Shown piece after piece: positions 28,968 through 38,090 of a DNA stretch of 64,000 bases. The notes beneath the pieces are model-generated. The model was not told the DNA's origin, searched no databases, and saw only the letters and a program-made list of their open reading frames with translations. The translations under genes and the position numbers were made by a program. Positions within the stretch are counted from its first letter, which is position 1, and every line of letters begins with the position of its first letter. The DNA is taken from NCBI RefSeq assembly GCF_001431425.1, contig NZ_LDJG01000018.1:1-64000 (forward strand). The letters are read 5' to 3'. This stretch comes from Stenotrophomonas nitritireducens. GTDB lineage: Bacteria; Pseudomonadota; Gammaproteobacteria; Xanthomonadales; Xanthomonadaceae.

Positions 28968-29807
28968 TCAGCGGAAGAAGCGGCTCGGCGTCAGTCCGAA
29001 GCGGCGCTTGAACATGGTGGCGAACGCGCTGGGGCTTTCGTAGCCCAGCGCCAGCGCCACGTCGATGACCTTCTCGCCGACCGCCAGCCGTTCCAGCGCG
29101 CGCAGCAGCCGCGCCTGCTGCCGCCACTGGCCGAAGGTCATGCCCAGTTCGCGCGCACACAGGCGCTGGATCGTCTTCACGTCCACCTGCAGGCGCGCGG
29201 CCCAGTCCTGCAGGGTGGAGGCGTCGTCCGGCTGCCGTTCCAGCCGCCGGCCGATCGCGCGCAGGCGCGGGTCGGCCGGTTCGGGCAGGTGCAGCGGCAG
29301 CGCCGGCAGGGTCTGCATTTCGTCCAGGACCAGGCGCATCAGGCGGCCGTCGCGCGAGTCCTCGACGTACGGTTGCGCGACGCCGGCGGCGGCGCGGATC
29401 AGCGCGGCCAGCAGCGGCGTGACCGATACCGCCGAGGCGCCGGCCGGCGCCTGCGGCATGGCGGCCGGCGCGACATAGAGGCTGCGCATGCGCACCAGGC
29501 CGATGCAGTGCACCACATGGCCGGTGCCGGCGGGAATCCAGATCGCGCGCGTGCTGGGCACCACCCAGCGGCCCATGCCGGCGCGCACGACCAGCGCGCC
29601 GCTCTCGGCATACACCAGCTGGTGGCGGTCGGGATGGTGGTGCAGCGGAATGAGCGTGCCGGGGGCGTAGTCGCGGGCCTTGCAGTACACCGCCGTCTCC
29701 GGGCCGACGGGCAACGGCAGGCGCTGCCCCCGGCGGTCGCCAATGTCCTTTTCGAGAGGGTACATGACCATATCGCGCAGGAAGGGCGTGGCTGGCGACT
29801 CTACCAT
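28968..29807 (-). CDS. AraC-family transcriptional regulator
   Basis: A 279-residue regulator with an N-terminal cupin (IPLHHHPDRHQLVYAESGAL, histidine-rich, residues about 55-74) and a C-terminal AraC double helix-turn-helix ending in the signature VALALGYESPSAFATMFKRR. GGGGAG upstream of the ATG at 29807 supports the start; an ATG at 29771 is possible. It is divergent from the Fsr-type pump gene with only 30 bp between start codons, so it very probably controls that pump. Confidence 0.88.
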   Translation of the reverse strand: MVESPATPFLRDMVMYPLEKDIGDRRGQRLPLPVGPETAVYCKARDYAPGTLIPLHHHPDRHQLVYAESGALVVRAGMGRWVVPSTRAIWIPAGTGHVVHCIGLVRMRSLYVAPAAMPQAPAGASAVSVTPLLAALIRAAAGVAQPYVEDSRDGRLMRLVLDEMQTLPALPLHLPEPADPRLRAIGRRLERQPDDASTLQDWAARLQVDVKTIQRLCARELGMTFGQWRQQARLLRALERLAVGEKVIDVALALGYESPSAFATMFKRRFGLTPSRFFR

Positions 29808-29837
29808 GCGCGCCGCTCCCCACTGCCTGGTGCCGCC

Positions 29838-31058
29838 ATGTCCGCAGCCGCCCCCGTTGCCGCCTCCCCCACGACCACGCGCCGCCCGGTAGCGGTGGGC
29901 GTGCTGGCTGCGATCAGCGGTTCGCACCTGGTCAACGACATGATGCAGTCGCTGATCCTGGCGCTGTATCCGATCTTCAAGGGCCAGTTCCACCTGAGCT
30001 TCGCCCAGGTCGGCCTGATCACCCTGACCTACCAGCTCACCGCCTCGCTGTTCCAGCCGCTGATCGGCCTGCGCACCGACCGCCGCCCGGCGCCGTATTC
30101 GCTGCCGATGGGCATGGCCTCGACCCTGTGCGGCCTGCTGCTGCTGGCCTACGCGCCGAACTTCGCCACGGTGCTGGCGGCGGCGATGCTGGTCGGCATC
30201 GGTTCGGCCATTTTCCATCCCGAATCCTCGCGCATCGCGCGCCTGGCCTCGGGCGGGCGCCACGGCCTGTCGCAGTCCATTTTCCAGCTGGGCGGCAACG
30301 CCGGCACCGCCATCGGCCCGCTGCTGGCGGCGGCGGTGATCGTGCCCAACGGCCAGCGCAGCGTGGCCTGGTTCGGCTGCGCGGCGCTGCTGGGCATCGG
30401 CCTGCTGTGTTACGTGGGGCGCTGGTACCAGCAGCATCTGCTGGCCGTCGCCGCCAGCCCGAAGCCGCGCGCGGCCGCCGGCGAGGCGCGGCTGCCGTCG
30501 CGCACCGTGGCCTGGGTGATCGCGGTGCTGCTGGTGCTGATCTTCAGCAAGTACTTCTACATCGCCGGCCTGAGCAGCTACTACACGTTCTACCTGATGC
30601 AGAAGTTCGGAGTGTCGGTGCAGAGCGCGCAGCTGCACCTGTTCGGCTTCCTGCTGGCCTCGGCGGCCGGCACCCTGATCGGCGGGCCGGTGGGCGACCG
30701 CATCGGCCGCAAGCCGGTGATCTGGGCCTCGATCCTGGGCGTGGCGCCGTTCGCGCTGGTCCTGCCCTACGCCAACCTGGAATGGACCACGGTGCTGACC
30801 CTGGTCATCGGCTTCGTCCTGTCCTCGGCGTTCTCGGCCATCCTGGTTTACGCGCAGGAACTGATGCCGCACCGCATCGGCACCGTGTCGGGCCTGTTCT
30901 TCGGCTTCGCCTTCGGCATGGGCGGGCTGGGCGCGGCGGTGCTGGGCGTGCTGGCCGACCACACCAGCATCGTGTGGGTCTACAAGGCGATCTCGTTCCT
31001 GCCCTTGCTGGGCATGGTGGCGGCACTGCTGCCGGGCCCGCGCGCGCTGCAACGCTGA
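29838..31058 (+). CDS. MFS efflux pump, fosmidomycin-resistance (Fsr) type
   Basis: A 406-residue, 12-helix major facilitator. The N-terminal block GSHLVNDMMQSLILALYPIF, the ESSRIARLASGGRHGLSQS loop and the LGGNAGTAIGPLLAA helix are characteristic of Fsr/YfnC-like transporters, some of which export fosmidomycin. The MFS motif A-like loop is GGPVGDRIGRKPV. Substrate here is inferred. The divergent AraC gene 30 bp away is the likely regulator. Confidence 0.85.
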   Translation: MSAAAPVAASPTTTRRPVAVGVLAAISGSHLVNDMMQSLILALYPIFKGQFHLSFAQVGLITLTYQLTASLFQPLIGLRTDRRPAPYSLPMGMASTLCGLLLLAYAPNFATVLAAAMLVGIGSAIFHPESSRIARLASGGRHGLSQSIFQLGGNAGTAIGPLLAAAVIVPNGQRSVAWFGCAALLGIGLLCYVGRWYQQHLLAVAASPKPRAAAGEARLPSRTVAWVIAVLLVLIFSKYFYIAGLSSYYTFYLMQKFGVSVQSAQLHLFGFLLASAAGTLIGGPVGDRIGRKPVIWASILGVAPFALVLPYANLEWTTVLTLVIGFVLSSAFSAILVYAQELMPHRIGTVSGLFFGFAFGMGGLGAAVLGVLADHTSIVWVYKAISFLPLLGMVAALLPGPRALQR

Positions 31059-31198
31059 CTGCGCCACGCGGCCTTCCGTGGGCCGCGGCATGCACGCGGA
31101 GTGACGGTGGCGCGCGGACGCTGCGCTACGATCCCGCGTTCCGGCGCCATGGTGTGTCCGTCCGCGCCGGTTTTTCTTCCGTGAGCGAGGAAACCGCG

Positions 31199-31678
31199 AT
31201 GATCCCCAAGAACACGATCTGCCTGTGGTACGACGGTGCCGCGCTGGAAGCGGCCACCTTCTATGCCGAGACGTTTTCCGACAGCAGGGTGGTGGCCGTC
31301 CACCGCGCGCCCGGCGACTATCCCGCGGGCAAGCAGGGCGATGTGCTGACAGTCGAATTCACGGTGCTCGGCATTCCGTGCCTGGGCCTGAATGGCGGCC
31401 CGGCGTTCAGGCACAGCGAGGCGTTCTCGTTCCAGGTCGCGACCGACGACCAGGCCGAGACCGACCGGCTGTGGGACGCGATCGTCGGCAACGGCGGCGA
31501 GGAAAGCGCCTGCGGCTGGTGCCGCGACAAGTGGGGATTGTCGTGGCAGATCACGCCGCGCGCGCTGACCGCGGCCATCGCCGACCCCGATCCGGCCGCG
31601 GCCAAGCGCGCGTTCGAGGCGATGATGGGAATGCGCAGGATCGACATCGCCGCGATCGAGGCGGCGCGCCGCGGCTGA
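31199..31678 (+). CDS. VOC/PhnB-like protein (3-demethylubiquinone methyltransferase-like fold)
   Basis: A 159-residue protein of the PhnB-like branch of the vicinal-oxygen-chelate fold. Visible blocks are CLWYDGAALEAATFYAETF at the N-terminus, GIPCLGLNGGPAFRHSEAFS in the middle, and the C-terminal CGWCRDKWGLSWQITPRAL. The family is widespread and mostly uncharacterised. GCGAGGA before the ATG at 31199 supports the start. Monocistronic. Confidence 0.85.
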   Translation: MIPKNTICLWYDGAALEAATFYAETFSDSRVVAVHRAPGDYPAGKQGDVLTVEFTVLGIPCLGLNGGPAFRHSEAFSFQVATDDQAETDRLWDAIVGNGGEESACGWCRDKWGLSWQITPRALTAAIADPDPAAAKRAFEAMMGMRRIDIAAIEAARRG

Positions 31679-31807
31679 AGCCGCGCGTCGCGCGGCGGCT
31701 TTCGCCGCGGGCATGACCTTCGGCCTATCCGCAGCGGAGCGCCATCGCCTACGCTCGGAGATTGGCCGCGCGCAGGCGCGGCATTCCCTGCAAGGCCGGA
31801 GATCCGC

Positions 31808-33895
31808 ATGACCCTTTCCAAGCTCGTCCCGTTGTCCCTGACCGTCGCCATCGCCGCCTCGCTGGCCGCCTGCGGCAAGACCGAAGCCCCGGCCGCCGAA
31901 GCGGCGAAGCCGGCCTTCGACCTGTCGCGGATCAAGACGCCGTCGGTGACATTCAGTGCAGCCGACCTGGACCCGGCCGTGTCGGCCTGTACCGACCTCA
32001 ACGGCTTCGTCAACGGCAAGTGGCTCAAGGCCAACCCGGTGCCGGGCGACCAGGTGACCTGGGGCAGCTTCGAGATCCTGCGCGAGCGCTCGCTGGAAGT
32101 GCAGCACGCGCTGGTCGAGCAGGCCGCCACAGCCAACGCCAAGGCCGGCTCGGTGGAAGCGCAGATCGGCGATATCTGGAAGACCGGCTCGGACGAGGCT
32201 GCGATCGAAGCGGCCGGCATCAAGCCGCTGCAGCCGGAACTGGACAGGATCGCCGCACTCAACGACGGCGCCGCCATCGCCGGCTACCTGCGCCAGGCCT
32301 ATGCGCAGGGCCAGGGCTTCCTGTTCTCGCTGTATGCCAGCCCGGACTTCAAGGATTCGGCCAACGTCATCGCCTACGTCGGCCAGGGCGGCCTGGGCCT
32401 GCCGGAGAAGGGCTACTACTTCGACGAATCGCAGGCCAAGATCCGCGAGGCCTACGTGGCCTACATCGAGCAGATGCTGGCCCTGTCCGGGGTGGACGCC
32501 GCACAGGCCAAGGAGCAGGCCAAGGCGGTGATGGAATTCGAAACCCGCCTGGCCAAGGCCTCGCTGTCGCGCATCGAGCTGCGCGACCCCGCCAAGCGCT
32601 ACAACCCGGTCAGCGCCGCCGATGCCGACAGGCAGACCCCGAATTTCAGCTGGACCGCGCTGTTCGACACGCTGCAGATCCCGGCCAAGGACAAGTTCTC
32701 GCTGGCGCAGCCGGGCTTCTTCGGCGAGCTGGACAAGATGCTGGCCGACGTGCCGGCCGCGACCTGGCAGGCCTACCTGCGCTTCCACACCGTGGACAAC
32801 GCCGCGCCGTACCTGAGCATGGCCTTCGAACAGGCCAGCTTCGACTTCTTCAGCAAGACCCTGCGCGGCCAGCAGGAAATGCAGCCGCGCTGGAAGCGCG
32901 TGCTCGAGTCGGTGAACGGCGCGATGGGCGAAGCGCTGGGCCAGCTGTACGTGGACGCGGTGTTCCCGGCCGAGTCCAAGGTGGCCATGCAGCACCTGGT
33001 GGAAAACCTGTCGGTGGCGCTGAAGGCGCGCCTGGAAACCCTGCCGTGGATGGGCGAGGAAACCAAGAAGAAGGCGCTGGAGAAGTGGGCCAGCTTCACC
33101 CCGAAGATCGGCTACCCGGACAAGTGGCGCGACTGGTCGGGCCTGGCCACCAAGGGCGACAGCTACCTGGGCAACATGCAGGCCGCGCGCGCGTTCAATT
33201 ACCGCTACATGCTCGACAAGATCGGCAAGCCGGTGGACAAGACCGAGTGGGGCATGACCCCGCAGACGGTCAACGCCTACTACAACGCGACCAAGAACGA
33301 GATCGTGTTCCCGGCGGCGATCCTGCAGCCGCCGTTCTTCGATGCCAAGGCCGACCCGGCGCTGAACTACGGCGGCATCGGCGCGGTGATCGGCCACGAG
33401 ATGATGCACGGCTACGACGACTCGGGCAGCCAGTTCGCCGCCAACGGCAACTTCGACAACTGGTGGACCGACGCCGACCGCGGCGCCTTCAACAGCCGCA
33501 CCGACCAGCTGGTCGCGCAGTTCGACGGCTATGAGGCGCTGCCGGGCGTGAACGTGAAGGGCAAGCTGACCCTGGGCGAGAACATCGGCGACCTCGGCGG
33601 CCTGACCGTGGCCTACGACGCGCTGCAGATGGCGCTCAAGGAAGACCCGTCGAAGAACGTGGCGGTGGATGGCTACAGCGAGGACCAGCGCTTCTTCATG
33701 AACTGGGCCACGGTGTGGCGCCGCAACTTCACCGAGGGCGAACTGCGCGTGCGCCTGAACACCGATCCGCACGCGCCGGCCAACTTCCGCGCCAACGGCA
33801 CGCCGTCGAACATGCCGGCCTATGCCGCCGCGTTCCAGTGCAAGGCCGGCGACCCGATGGTGCGTGGCGACGACAAGCGCGTGGTCATCTGGTGA
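31808..33895 (+). CDS. M13 family (neprilysin/PepO) zinc metallopeptidase, lipoprotein
   Basis: A 695-residue peptidase. The lipobox SLAAC (Cys about 22) marks a lipoprotein facing the periplasm. The zinc site is H530-E-M-M-H534, with E591 and D595 supplied by GENIGDLGG. The family stretches ALNYGGIGAVIGHEMMHGYD and NAYYNATKNEIVFPAAILQP are also present. M13 enzymes cleave oligopeptides at hydrophobic residues. The C-terminus QCKAGDPMV contains the conserved Cys and family end. A TACGCT -10 candidate lies at 31750-31755. It is the last core gene before island A. Confidence 0.93.
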   Translation: MTLSKLVPLSLTVAIAASLAACGKTEAPAAEAAKPAFDLSRIKTPSVTFSAADLDPAVSACTDLNGFVNGKWLKANPVPGDQVTWGSFEILRERSLEVQHALVEQAATANAKAGSVEAQIGDIWKTGSDEAAIEAAGIKPLQPELDRIAALNDGAAIAGYLRQAYAQGQGFLFSLYASPDFKDSANVIAYVGQGGLGLPEKGYYFDESQAKIREAYVAYIEQMLALSGVDAAQAKEQAKAVMEFETRLAKASLSRIELRDPAKRYNPVSAADADRQTPNFSWTALFDTLQIPAKDKFSLAQPGFFGELDKMLADVPAATWQAYLRFHTVDNAAPYLSMAFEQASFDFFSKTLRGQQEMQPRWKRVLESVNGAMGEALGQLYVDAVFPAESKVAMQHLVENLSVALKARLETLPWMGEETKKKALEKWASFTPKIGYPDKWRDWSGLATKGDSYLGNMQAARAFNYRYMLDKIGKPVDKTEWGMTPQTVNAYYNATKNEIVFPAAILQPPFFDAKADPALNYGGIGAVIGHEMMHGYDDSGSQFAANGNFDNWWTDADRGAFNSRTDQLVAQFDGYEALPGVNVKGKLTLGENIGDLGGLTVAYDALQMALKEDPSKNVAVDGYSEDQRFFMNWATVWRRNFTEGELRVRLNTDPHAPANFRANGTPSNMPAYAAAFQCKAGDPMVRGDDKRVVIW

Positions 33896-33986
33896 CCGCC
33901 TCAACGTGATGCGGTAATGAAAGGCCCGGCATTGCCTAATGCCAGTCAGTTAAGCCTTGGGTAAGACCATTCGGTTCGCCAAGAAC

Positions 33987-34019
33987 GCAAAAAGGAGCGC
34001 AAAATGCGCTCCTTTTTGC
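33987..34019. terminator. strong bidirectional terminator at the left edge of island A
   Basis: A perfect 14-bp stem GCAAAAAGGAGCGC/GCGCTCCTTTTTGC with an AAAAT loop. It carries a T run for either direction and separates the convergent pepO-type and beta-CASP genes. Between 33896 and 34122 nothing else is seen. Confidence 0.88.
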
Positions 34020-34122
34020 ATGGTTTGCAAGGTTGCAAATCCTTCGATAAACGGGATATCCCCGCTCAATAGGTTAATCAGCAGTGTCAAGTGAGCCGGG
34101 TGTGATGGGGATTTCCAAGCTT

Positions 34123-35382
34123 TCACCCCGCGCTTTTTACCGGCCACCATTGCCCATCTTGCTGAGGTTCTACACACTCAAAAAGCTCGGTGTATCGGTC
34201 GGGTCGGAAGCTGTGAATCGGGACGACTTTGCCGGGATTGATTGCAGCAACGAAGCGTTTCAGGTCAACCGGACTTGCATGACCGGAGGTATGAATCGAA
34301 ACCTTGGGGATGTCATGTCGCGCGAGGAATGCTGCAACTTGCGCATAACTGCCGCCATCCCAGTATCCCTCCCATTGCGAATATATGTAACGCGCACCAC
34401 TCAGGCACTTGGCGCGCTCAAGATCCGGCTGATGCAGGGGGCGAAAGAGCAGAGTCGATTTCATGGGTATCTCGGCTAGATCCTCGATGAAAATCCGATG
34501 CTTCGAGTGCCGTTTGAGTAGCTCGAACAGGCTGCCTTGCTTGATCTGGAGTCTCTGTCGATGGGGTACATACAGCTTCACGTCCGACCAGTCTGATTGC
34601 GGGATGTTGAGGTTTCCCGTCGCTTCCAGAATTGTGGCAGCGTAGAGATCCATGACCACTTGCCGGCCGCAACGCCTCGACGCGCGGAAGATGGACACGA
34701 TGCGATCAATGTTTTGTGCTGAAGTGTGTACGAGCGCCAGACCCTTGGTCTGCGCGATTTCGTCGGCCAGTTGTGCTTCGATTTCGGCTTCGGTAGGGAA
34801 AGTGGCATCAAGTGCCAGTCGTGTCAGTGAGCTGCCTTCGACCAACAGGGCGTTGATGTTGCTTGGAGGCGCCGCGATCAGCCGTTCGAACAAGGCCGCC
34901 TTGCGGCCATGTCCACGGAAGTCCCCGCTATAGAACAGCCGATCACCACCTCCTTCGATCAGCAGGGCATATGCATCGAATGCCGAGTGGTCAACAAGAT
35001 ACGGAGTCACGGTGAACGGCCCGATCTCGATGGGCTGCCCCGATTGGTATTCCCAACCGGCTGATGGCACGGGCCAAGTGCCCGGTAGAAACGGGATGGC
35101 GGCTGCCAGTATCCTTCGCGCAGCAGCTCCAAGGCCGACTGGGATGGAGCCATCAACGTGAGCGAGAAGCCCGTAATGGTCCAAGTGTGGATGCGATATC
35201 AGAATGCCAAGAAGGGACTGGTCGCTGCCGTCTAATTTCAAACCTGCAGGGATCAGTTCCGCCACGTTCTCTGTCGCGTCCAGTGGAAGGCCCAGGTCGA
35301 TAAGCAGGCGAAGGCCATTCTGTTCCACTTCTATGCAACTACCACCAATCTGCTTGCTGCCGCGGCGGATGCAGGCTTTCAT
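34123..35382 (-). CDS. beta-CASP metallo-beta-lactamase-fold hydrolase (RNase J-like)
   Basis: A 419-residue protein. The MBL metal motifs are complete: H64-P-H-L-D-H69, H132 in VDHSAFDAY, and D154 in YSGDFRGHGR. Its C-terminal part has the beta-CASP pattern HTSGHASPVDLKRF (H364, H368) and a last metal-site His in VVPIHSFRP (H390), as in RNase J and related RNA-processing nucleases. It is shorter than RNase J (about 550) and lacks that protein's C-terminal domain. Codon use is unlike the flanking genes. The gene lies 81 bp downstream of the PD-(D/E)XK candidate on the same strand. A defence or RNA-degradation role is inference from the pairing and island location. Confidence 0.82.
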   Translation of the reverse strand: MKACIRRGSKQIGGSCIEVEQNGLRLLIDLGLPLDATENVAELIPAGLKLDGSDQSLLGILISHPHLDHYGLLAHVDGSIPVGLGAAARRILAAAIPFLPGTWPVPSAGWEYQSGQPIEIGPFTVTPYLVDHSAFDAYALLIEGGGDRLFYSGDFRGHGRKAALFERLIAAPPSNINALLVEGSSLTRLALDATFPTEAEIEAQLADEIAQTKGLALVHTSAQNIDRIVSIFRASRRCGRQVVMDLYAATILEATGNLNIPQSDWSDVKLYVPHRQRLQIKQGSLFELLKRHSKHRIFIEDLAEIPMKSTLLFRPLHQPDLERAKCLSGARYIYSQWEGYWDGGSYAQVAAFLARHDIPKVSIHTSGHASPVDLKRFVAAINPGKVVPIHSFRPDRYTELFECVEPQQDGQWWPVKSAG

Positions 35383-35413
35383 GCGTTAGGAATTTCCTTT
35401 GGAAAATAGAGAG

Positions 35414-35454
35414 TCTCGGGAATTCACCCGAGATTTATAGAGCAAGGGTTGCTC
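35414..35454. other. two small hairpins between the island A genes
   Basis: TCTCGGG-AATTCA-CCCGAGA (35414-35433) and GAGCAA-GGG-TTGCTC (35440-35454) occupy the 81-bp gap. On the minus strand the first is followed within a few bases by CTATTTTCC, so it could be a weak terminator or attenuator that sets the ratio of the two proteins. Confidence 0.4.
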
Positions 35455-35463
35455 AATTGCTGA

Positions 35464-36438
35464 TCAGCTTTTCCATGTATCCAACAGAAGACGTACCTGT
35501 TCTGTCGTCAACATGGTGCATTCATGCATCGCATAGCCGCACAGGCTTGCACTGGCAAAGCGCAGGTCAACTTGCAGGCCGGGAGTGTTGAACTCGGCGA
35601 TGCGCTTGTCGCATTCATCCAGAATGGGCATTAGCTTTTCCGAATGTGGTACGTATTCGGCGAGAACGAGCACGATTTGTATGTGGTCAACCACGGTATG
35701 AAATTCTTCGGTCGATTTGCCGCGTTCATATTTGATAAGATCCAGCTGGCTGAGTTGAGAAAACTGTGCTTCGATATTTTTACGAAGCCCGGTCAGGAAA
35801 GCGGCATTGGTCAGGTGGTCCAGTGTTTTTTTCAGGTGGCCGATTACACCTGAAGTGCCGGCCAATGCATCAAGTCCATACTTCATTTCAAACAACACGG
35901 GAACTAGGCATTTGCGATCACGGTGCTCGAGATTGCGGCGCCAGCGAACGCCAAGCATGTCGTAGCGTGCATCATCGTATTTGTGCTCAATATCGGTAAT
36001 GAAGTAATGCGACGAGTTGGATGACTTGCTGCGGCTGTTGATGCGGGCCGTTACCTGCTGGAACTCGCGTTCCAGGCCGGACTTCACCTGTGGGTGGCGA
36101 TCCATCAGACGCTTGAGTTCACTCAAAATGCTCACCACTTGGGCCGTATCGTCAATAGAGCGAATGCGGCGCTTCAAAATGTCCTGACAGCCGTGGCGGG
36201 CAAGACGGCCATCCAGAACGCTGTTGGTGTCGTATTTTGAATCGAATGTCAGCGAATAGCCGTCGCTGTCGCGCGTGACCTTGAGGAGTTGGCCGCCCCG
36301 GTAGTAAACCGTGATGTAGGTGCCGCGCAGCCCCATCAGCAATGTATCGTCGTCACGTACTTCCTGCAGAAGGGGGCTGAGTATCCCGTTTTTCAGATCG
36401 TGCATGAACTCAGATGACAACTGATGCGTAGCTGGCAT
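35464..36438 (-). CDS. unrecognised protein with candidate PD-(D/E)XK nuclease core
   Basis: A 324-residue protein I cannot assign to a named family. An N-terminal domain (GLRGTYITVYYRGGQLLKV, residues about 36-54) precedes a central stretch with D149/E151, then D160 in ARYDMLGV, and E184-M-K186 in VPVLFEMKYG. A spacing of D to ExK of about 24 residues with hydrophobic strands on both sides is the classic PD-(D/E)XK arrangement. The C-terminal third is helical. GAAGGAAG four bases before the ATG at 36438 fixes the start. It is first in the two-gene unit with the beta-CASP hydrolase. Nuclease activity is a prediction only. Confidence 0.6.
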   Translation of the reverse strand: MPATHQLSSEFMHDLKNGILSPLLQEVRDDDTLLMGLRGTYITVYYRGGQLLKVTRDSDGYSLTFDSKYDTNSVLDGRLARHGCQDILKRRIRSIDDTAQVVSILSELKRLMDRHPQVKSGLEREFQQVTARINSRSKSSNSSHYFITDIEHKYDDARYDMLGVRWRRNLEHRDRKCLVPVLFEMKYGLDALAGTSGVIGHLKKTLDHLTNAAFLTGLRKNIEAQFSQLSQLDLIKYERGKSTEEFHTVVDHIQIVLVLAEYVPHSEKLMPILDECDKRIAEFNTPGLQVDLRFASASLCGYAMHECTMLTTEQVRLLLDTWKS

Positions 36439-36569
36439 GACACTTCCTTCGAAAATGATGAGGATGCCTGCTTCTATCACATCACATGCTTTTCTCAGAA
36501 GCTGAGACTATCCCTCGGTACGTCCGGCGTTTGGTGAAGTGGTGTTTGCGCTACCACGGGAGATTGCAC

Positions 36570-38069
36570 GTGTTTGGGTTGAGTGAGTTGTCTGCGCAAC
36601 TGCAATGGGGCGCTACCGGGTTCTTTTTCGCGGCGCACCTGTTGGTCGCTGCGCGCGCGCTGACCCGCGCCAACCGCGCGCCGGCCTCGCGCGCGGCGTG
36701 GGTGGCGGTGGTGATGCTGGCGCCGGTGGTGGGCATGGTCGCCTACCTGCTGCTGGGCGAGACCAGCATCGGCCGCGCGCGCTTCCGCCGCGTGGAACAG
36801 GCCCTGGGACGGATGGGCATGGCGGCGGCCGCGATCACCCGGCTGCCGGCGGCCGCGCCGGTGGCCGGTACCGCCGCACCGCTGCTGGAGCTGGCGCGTT
36901 CGATCAACGGCCTGCCGGCGGTCGGCGGGAACCGCGTGACGCTGCTGGGCGACGCCGACAGTCCCGCGGGCGCGCCGGAAAGCGACTGCCGCCGCGCGCT
37001 GGACACGCTGGTGGCCGACATCGAACAGGCCCGCGAGAGCGTGCACATCGCCTTCTACATCTGGCTGGACGATGGCGCCGGCGGCCGCGTGGCCGATGCG
37101 GTGGCCGCCGCGGCGCGGCGCGGCGTGGCCTGCCGGGTGATGGTCGATGCGCTGGGCTCGCGCGCCTTCATCGACGGCCCGCGCTGGAAGCAGCTGGGCG
37201 AGGCCGGAGTGAAACGGCTGAAAACGCTGGACGACATCAAGCGCCTGCAGCACATGGCGTTCAGCCGCATGGACCTGCGCGACCACCGCAAGATCGTGGT
37301 GATCGACAACCGCATCGCCTATTGCGGCAGCCAGAACTGCGCCGATCCGGAGTTCCGGGTGAAGCCGTCCTGCGCGCCGTGGATCGACCTGCTGCTGCGC
37401 TGCGAGGGTCCGGTGGTGGCGCAGGTCCAGTTCCTGTTCCTCAGCGGCTGGATTCCGGAAGCGGGCGAGAGCGGGCTGGACGGCTATGCGGTCGCGACCG
37501 TGCCGCAGTGGCATGAAGGCGGCTGCATCGCCACCGCCTTCGAGACCGGGCCGATCACGCGGCCCAACGCCATGGCCGACATGTTCGTGGCCTGCATCCA
37601 TGCCGCGCGGCGCGAACTGGTGATCACCACGCCATATTTCGTGCCGGACGAATCCATCCTGCGCGCGCTCTGCTCTGCGCCGCGGCGCGGCGTGTGCACG
37701 AAGCTGGTGCTCCCGCGCCGCAACGATTCGTGGCTGGTCGGGCAGGCCAGCCGCAGCGCCTATGCCGACCTGCTGCGCAGCGGCGTGGAAGTCCACGAGT
37801 ACCCGCTGGGCCTGCTGCACGCCAAGTCGCTGACCGTCGATGGCGAGATCAGCCTGGTGGGCTCGGCCAACATCGACCGGCGCAGCCTGGAACTCAATTT
37901 CGAGAACAGCCTGCTGATCGCCGACGCGCAGGTGACCGCCGCGATCCGCCGGCGCCAGGAAAAATACCTGTCCGTGTCCATTGCGGTGACGCAGGAACAG
38001 GTCGATGGCTGGTCGTTCGCCACGCGGCTGGTGCAGAACGCGGTGGCGATGATGTCGCCGGTGCTGTAA
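36570..38069 (+). CDS. cls: cardiolipin synthase (phospholipase D family)
   Basis: A 499-residue membrane-associated enzyme that makes cardiolipin from phosphatidylglycerol. Two N-terminal hydrophobic helices are followed by a PLDc_N domain and two HKD motifs: H239-R-K241 in DHRKIVVID, and H417-A-K419 in LHAKSLTVD followed by GSANIDRRS. The frame is open to an ATG at 36486, but GTG at 36570 has GGGAG seven bases upstream and gives the usual family length. The extra 28 residues would be encoded by island-type sequence. The island therefore abuts, and may have replaced, the native promoter. Confidence 0.9.
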   Translation: MFGLSELSAQLQWGATGFFFAAHLLVAARALTRANRAPASRAAWVAVVMLAPVVGMVAYLLLGETSIGRARFRRVEQALGRMGMAAAAITRLPAAAPVAGTAAPLLELARSINGLPAVGGNRVTLLGDADSPAGAPESDCRRALDTLVADIEQARESVHIAFYIWLDDGAGGRVADAVAAAARRGVACRVMVDALGSRAFIDGPRWKQLGEAGVKRLKTLDDIKRLQHMAFSRMDLRDHRKIVVIDNRIAYCGSQNCADPEFRVKPSCAPWIDLLLRCEGPVVAQVQFLFLSGWIPEAGESGLDGYAVATVPQWHEGGCIATAFETGPITRPNAMADMFVACIHAARRELVITTPYFVPDESILRALCSAPRRGVCTKLVLPRRNDSWLVGQASRSAYADLLRSGVEVHEYPLGLLHAKSLTVDGEISLVGSANIDRRSLELNFENSLLIADAQVTAAIRRRQEKYLSVSIAVTQEQVDGWSFATRLVQNAVAMMSPVL

Positions 38070-38090
38070 GCGCGCCGGGCGTGCCGGGAC

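Larger units (their letters stand above)
33900..36569. other. island A: lower-G+C insertion with two nuclease-like genes
   Basis: From about 33.9 kb the sequence turns visibly A/T-richer and codon use loses its G/C-ending bias. The change reverses inside the first codons read as cardiolipin synthase (near 36570). The segment holds two minus-strand genes and no transposase, integrase or tRNA. No flanking direct repeat could be found by eye. It is interpreted as a horizontally acquired cargo module. Confidence 0.7.

Noticed and set aside
30980-33904. A 974-codon frame antisense to the PepO-type peptidase gene
   Set aside because: Antisense shadow of G+C-rich codons; the sense frame has a lipobox and complete zinc site.
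33950-34177. A 75-codon minus-strand frame at the left edge of island A
   Set aside because: It runs through the perfect terminator hairpin and has no ribosome-binding site or recognisable sequence.
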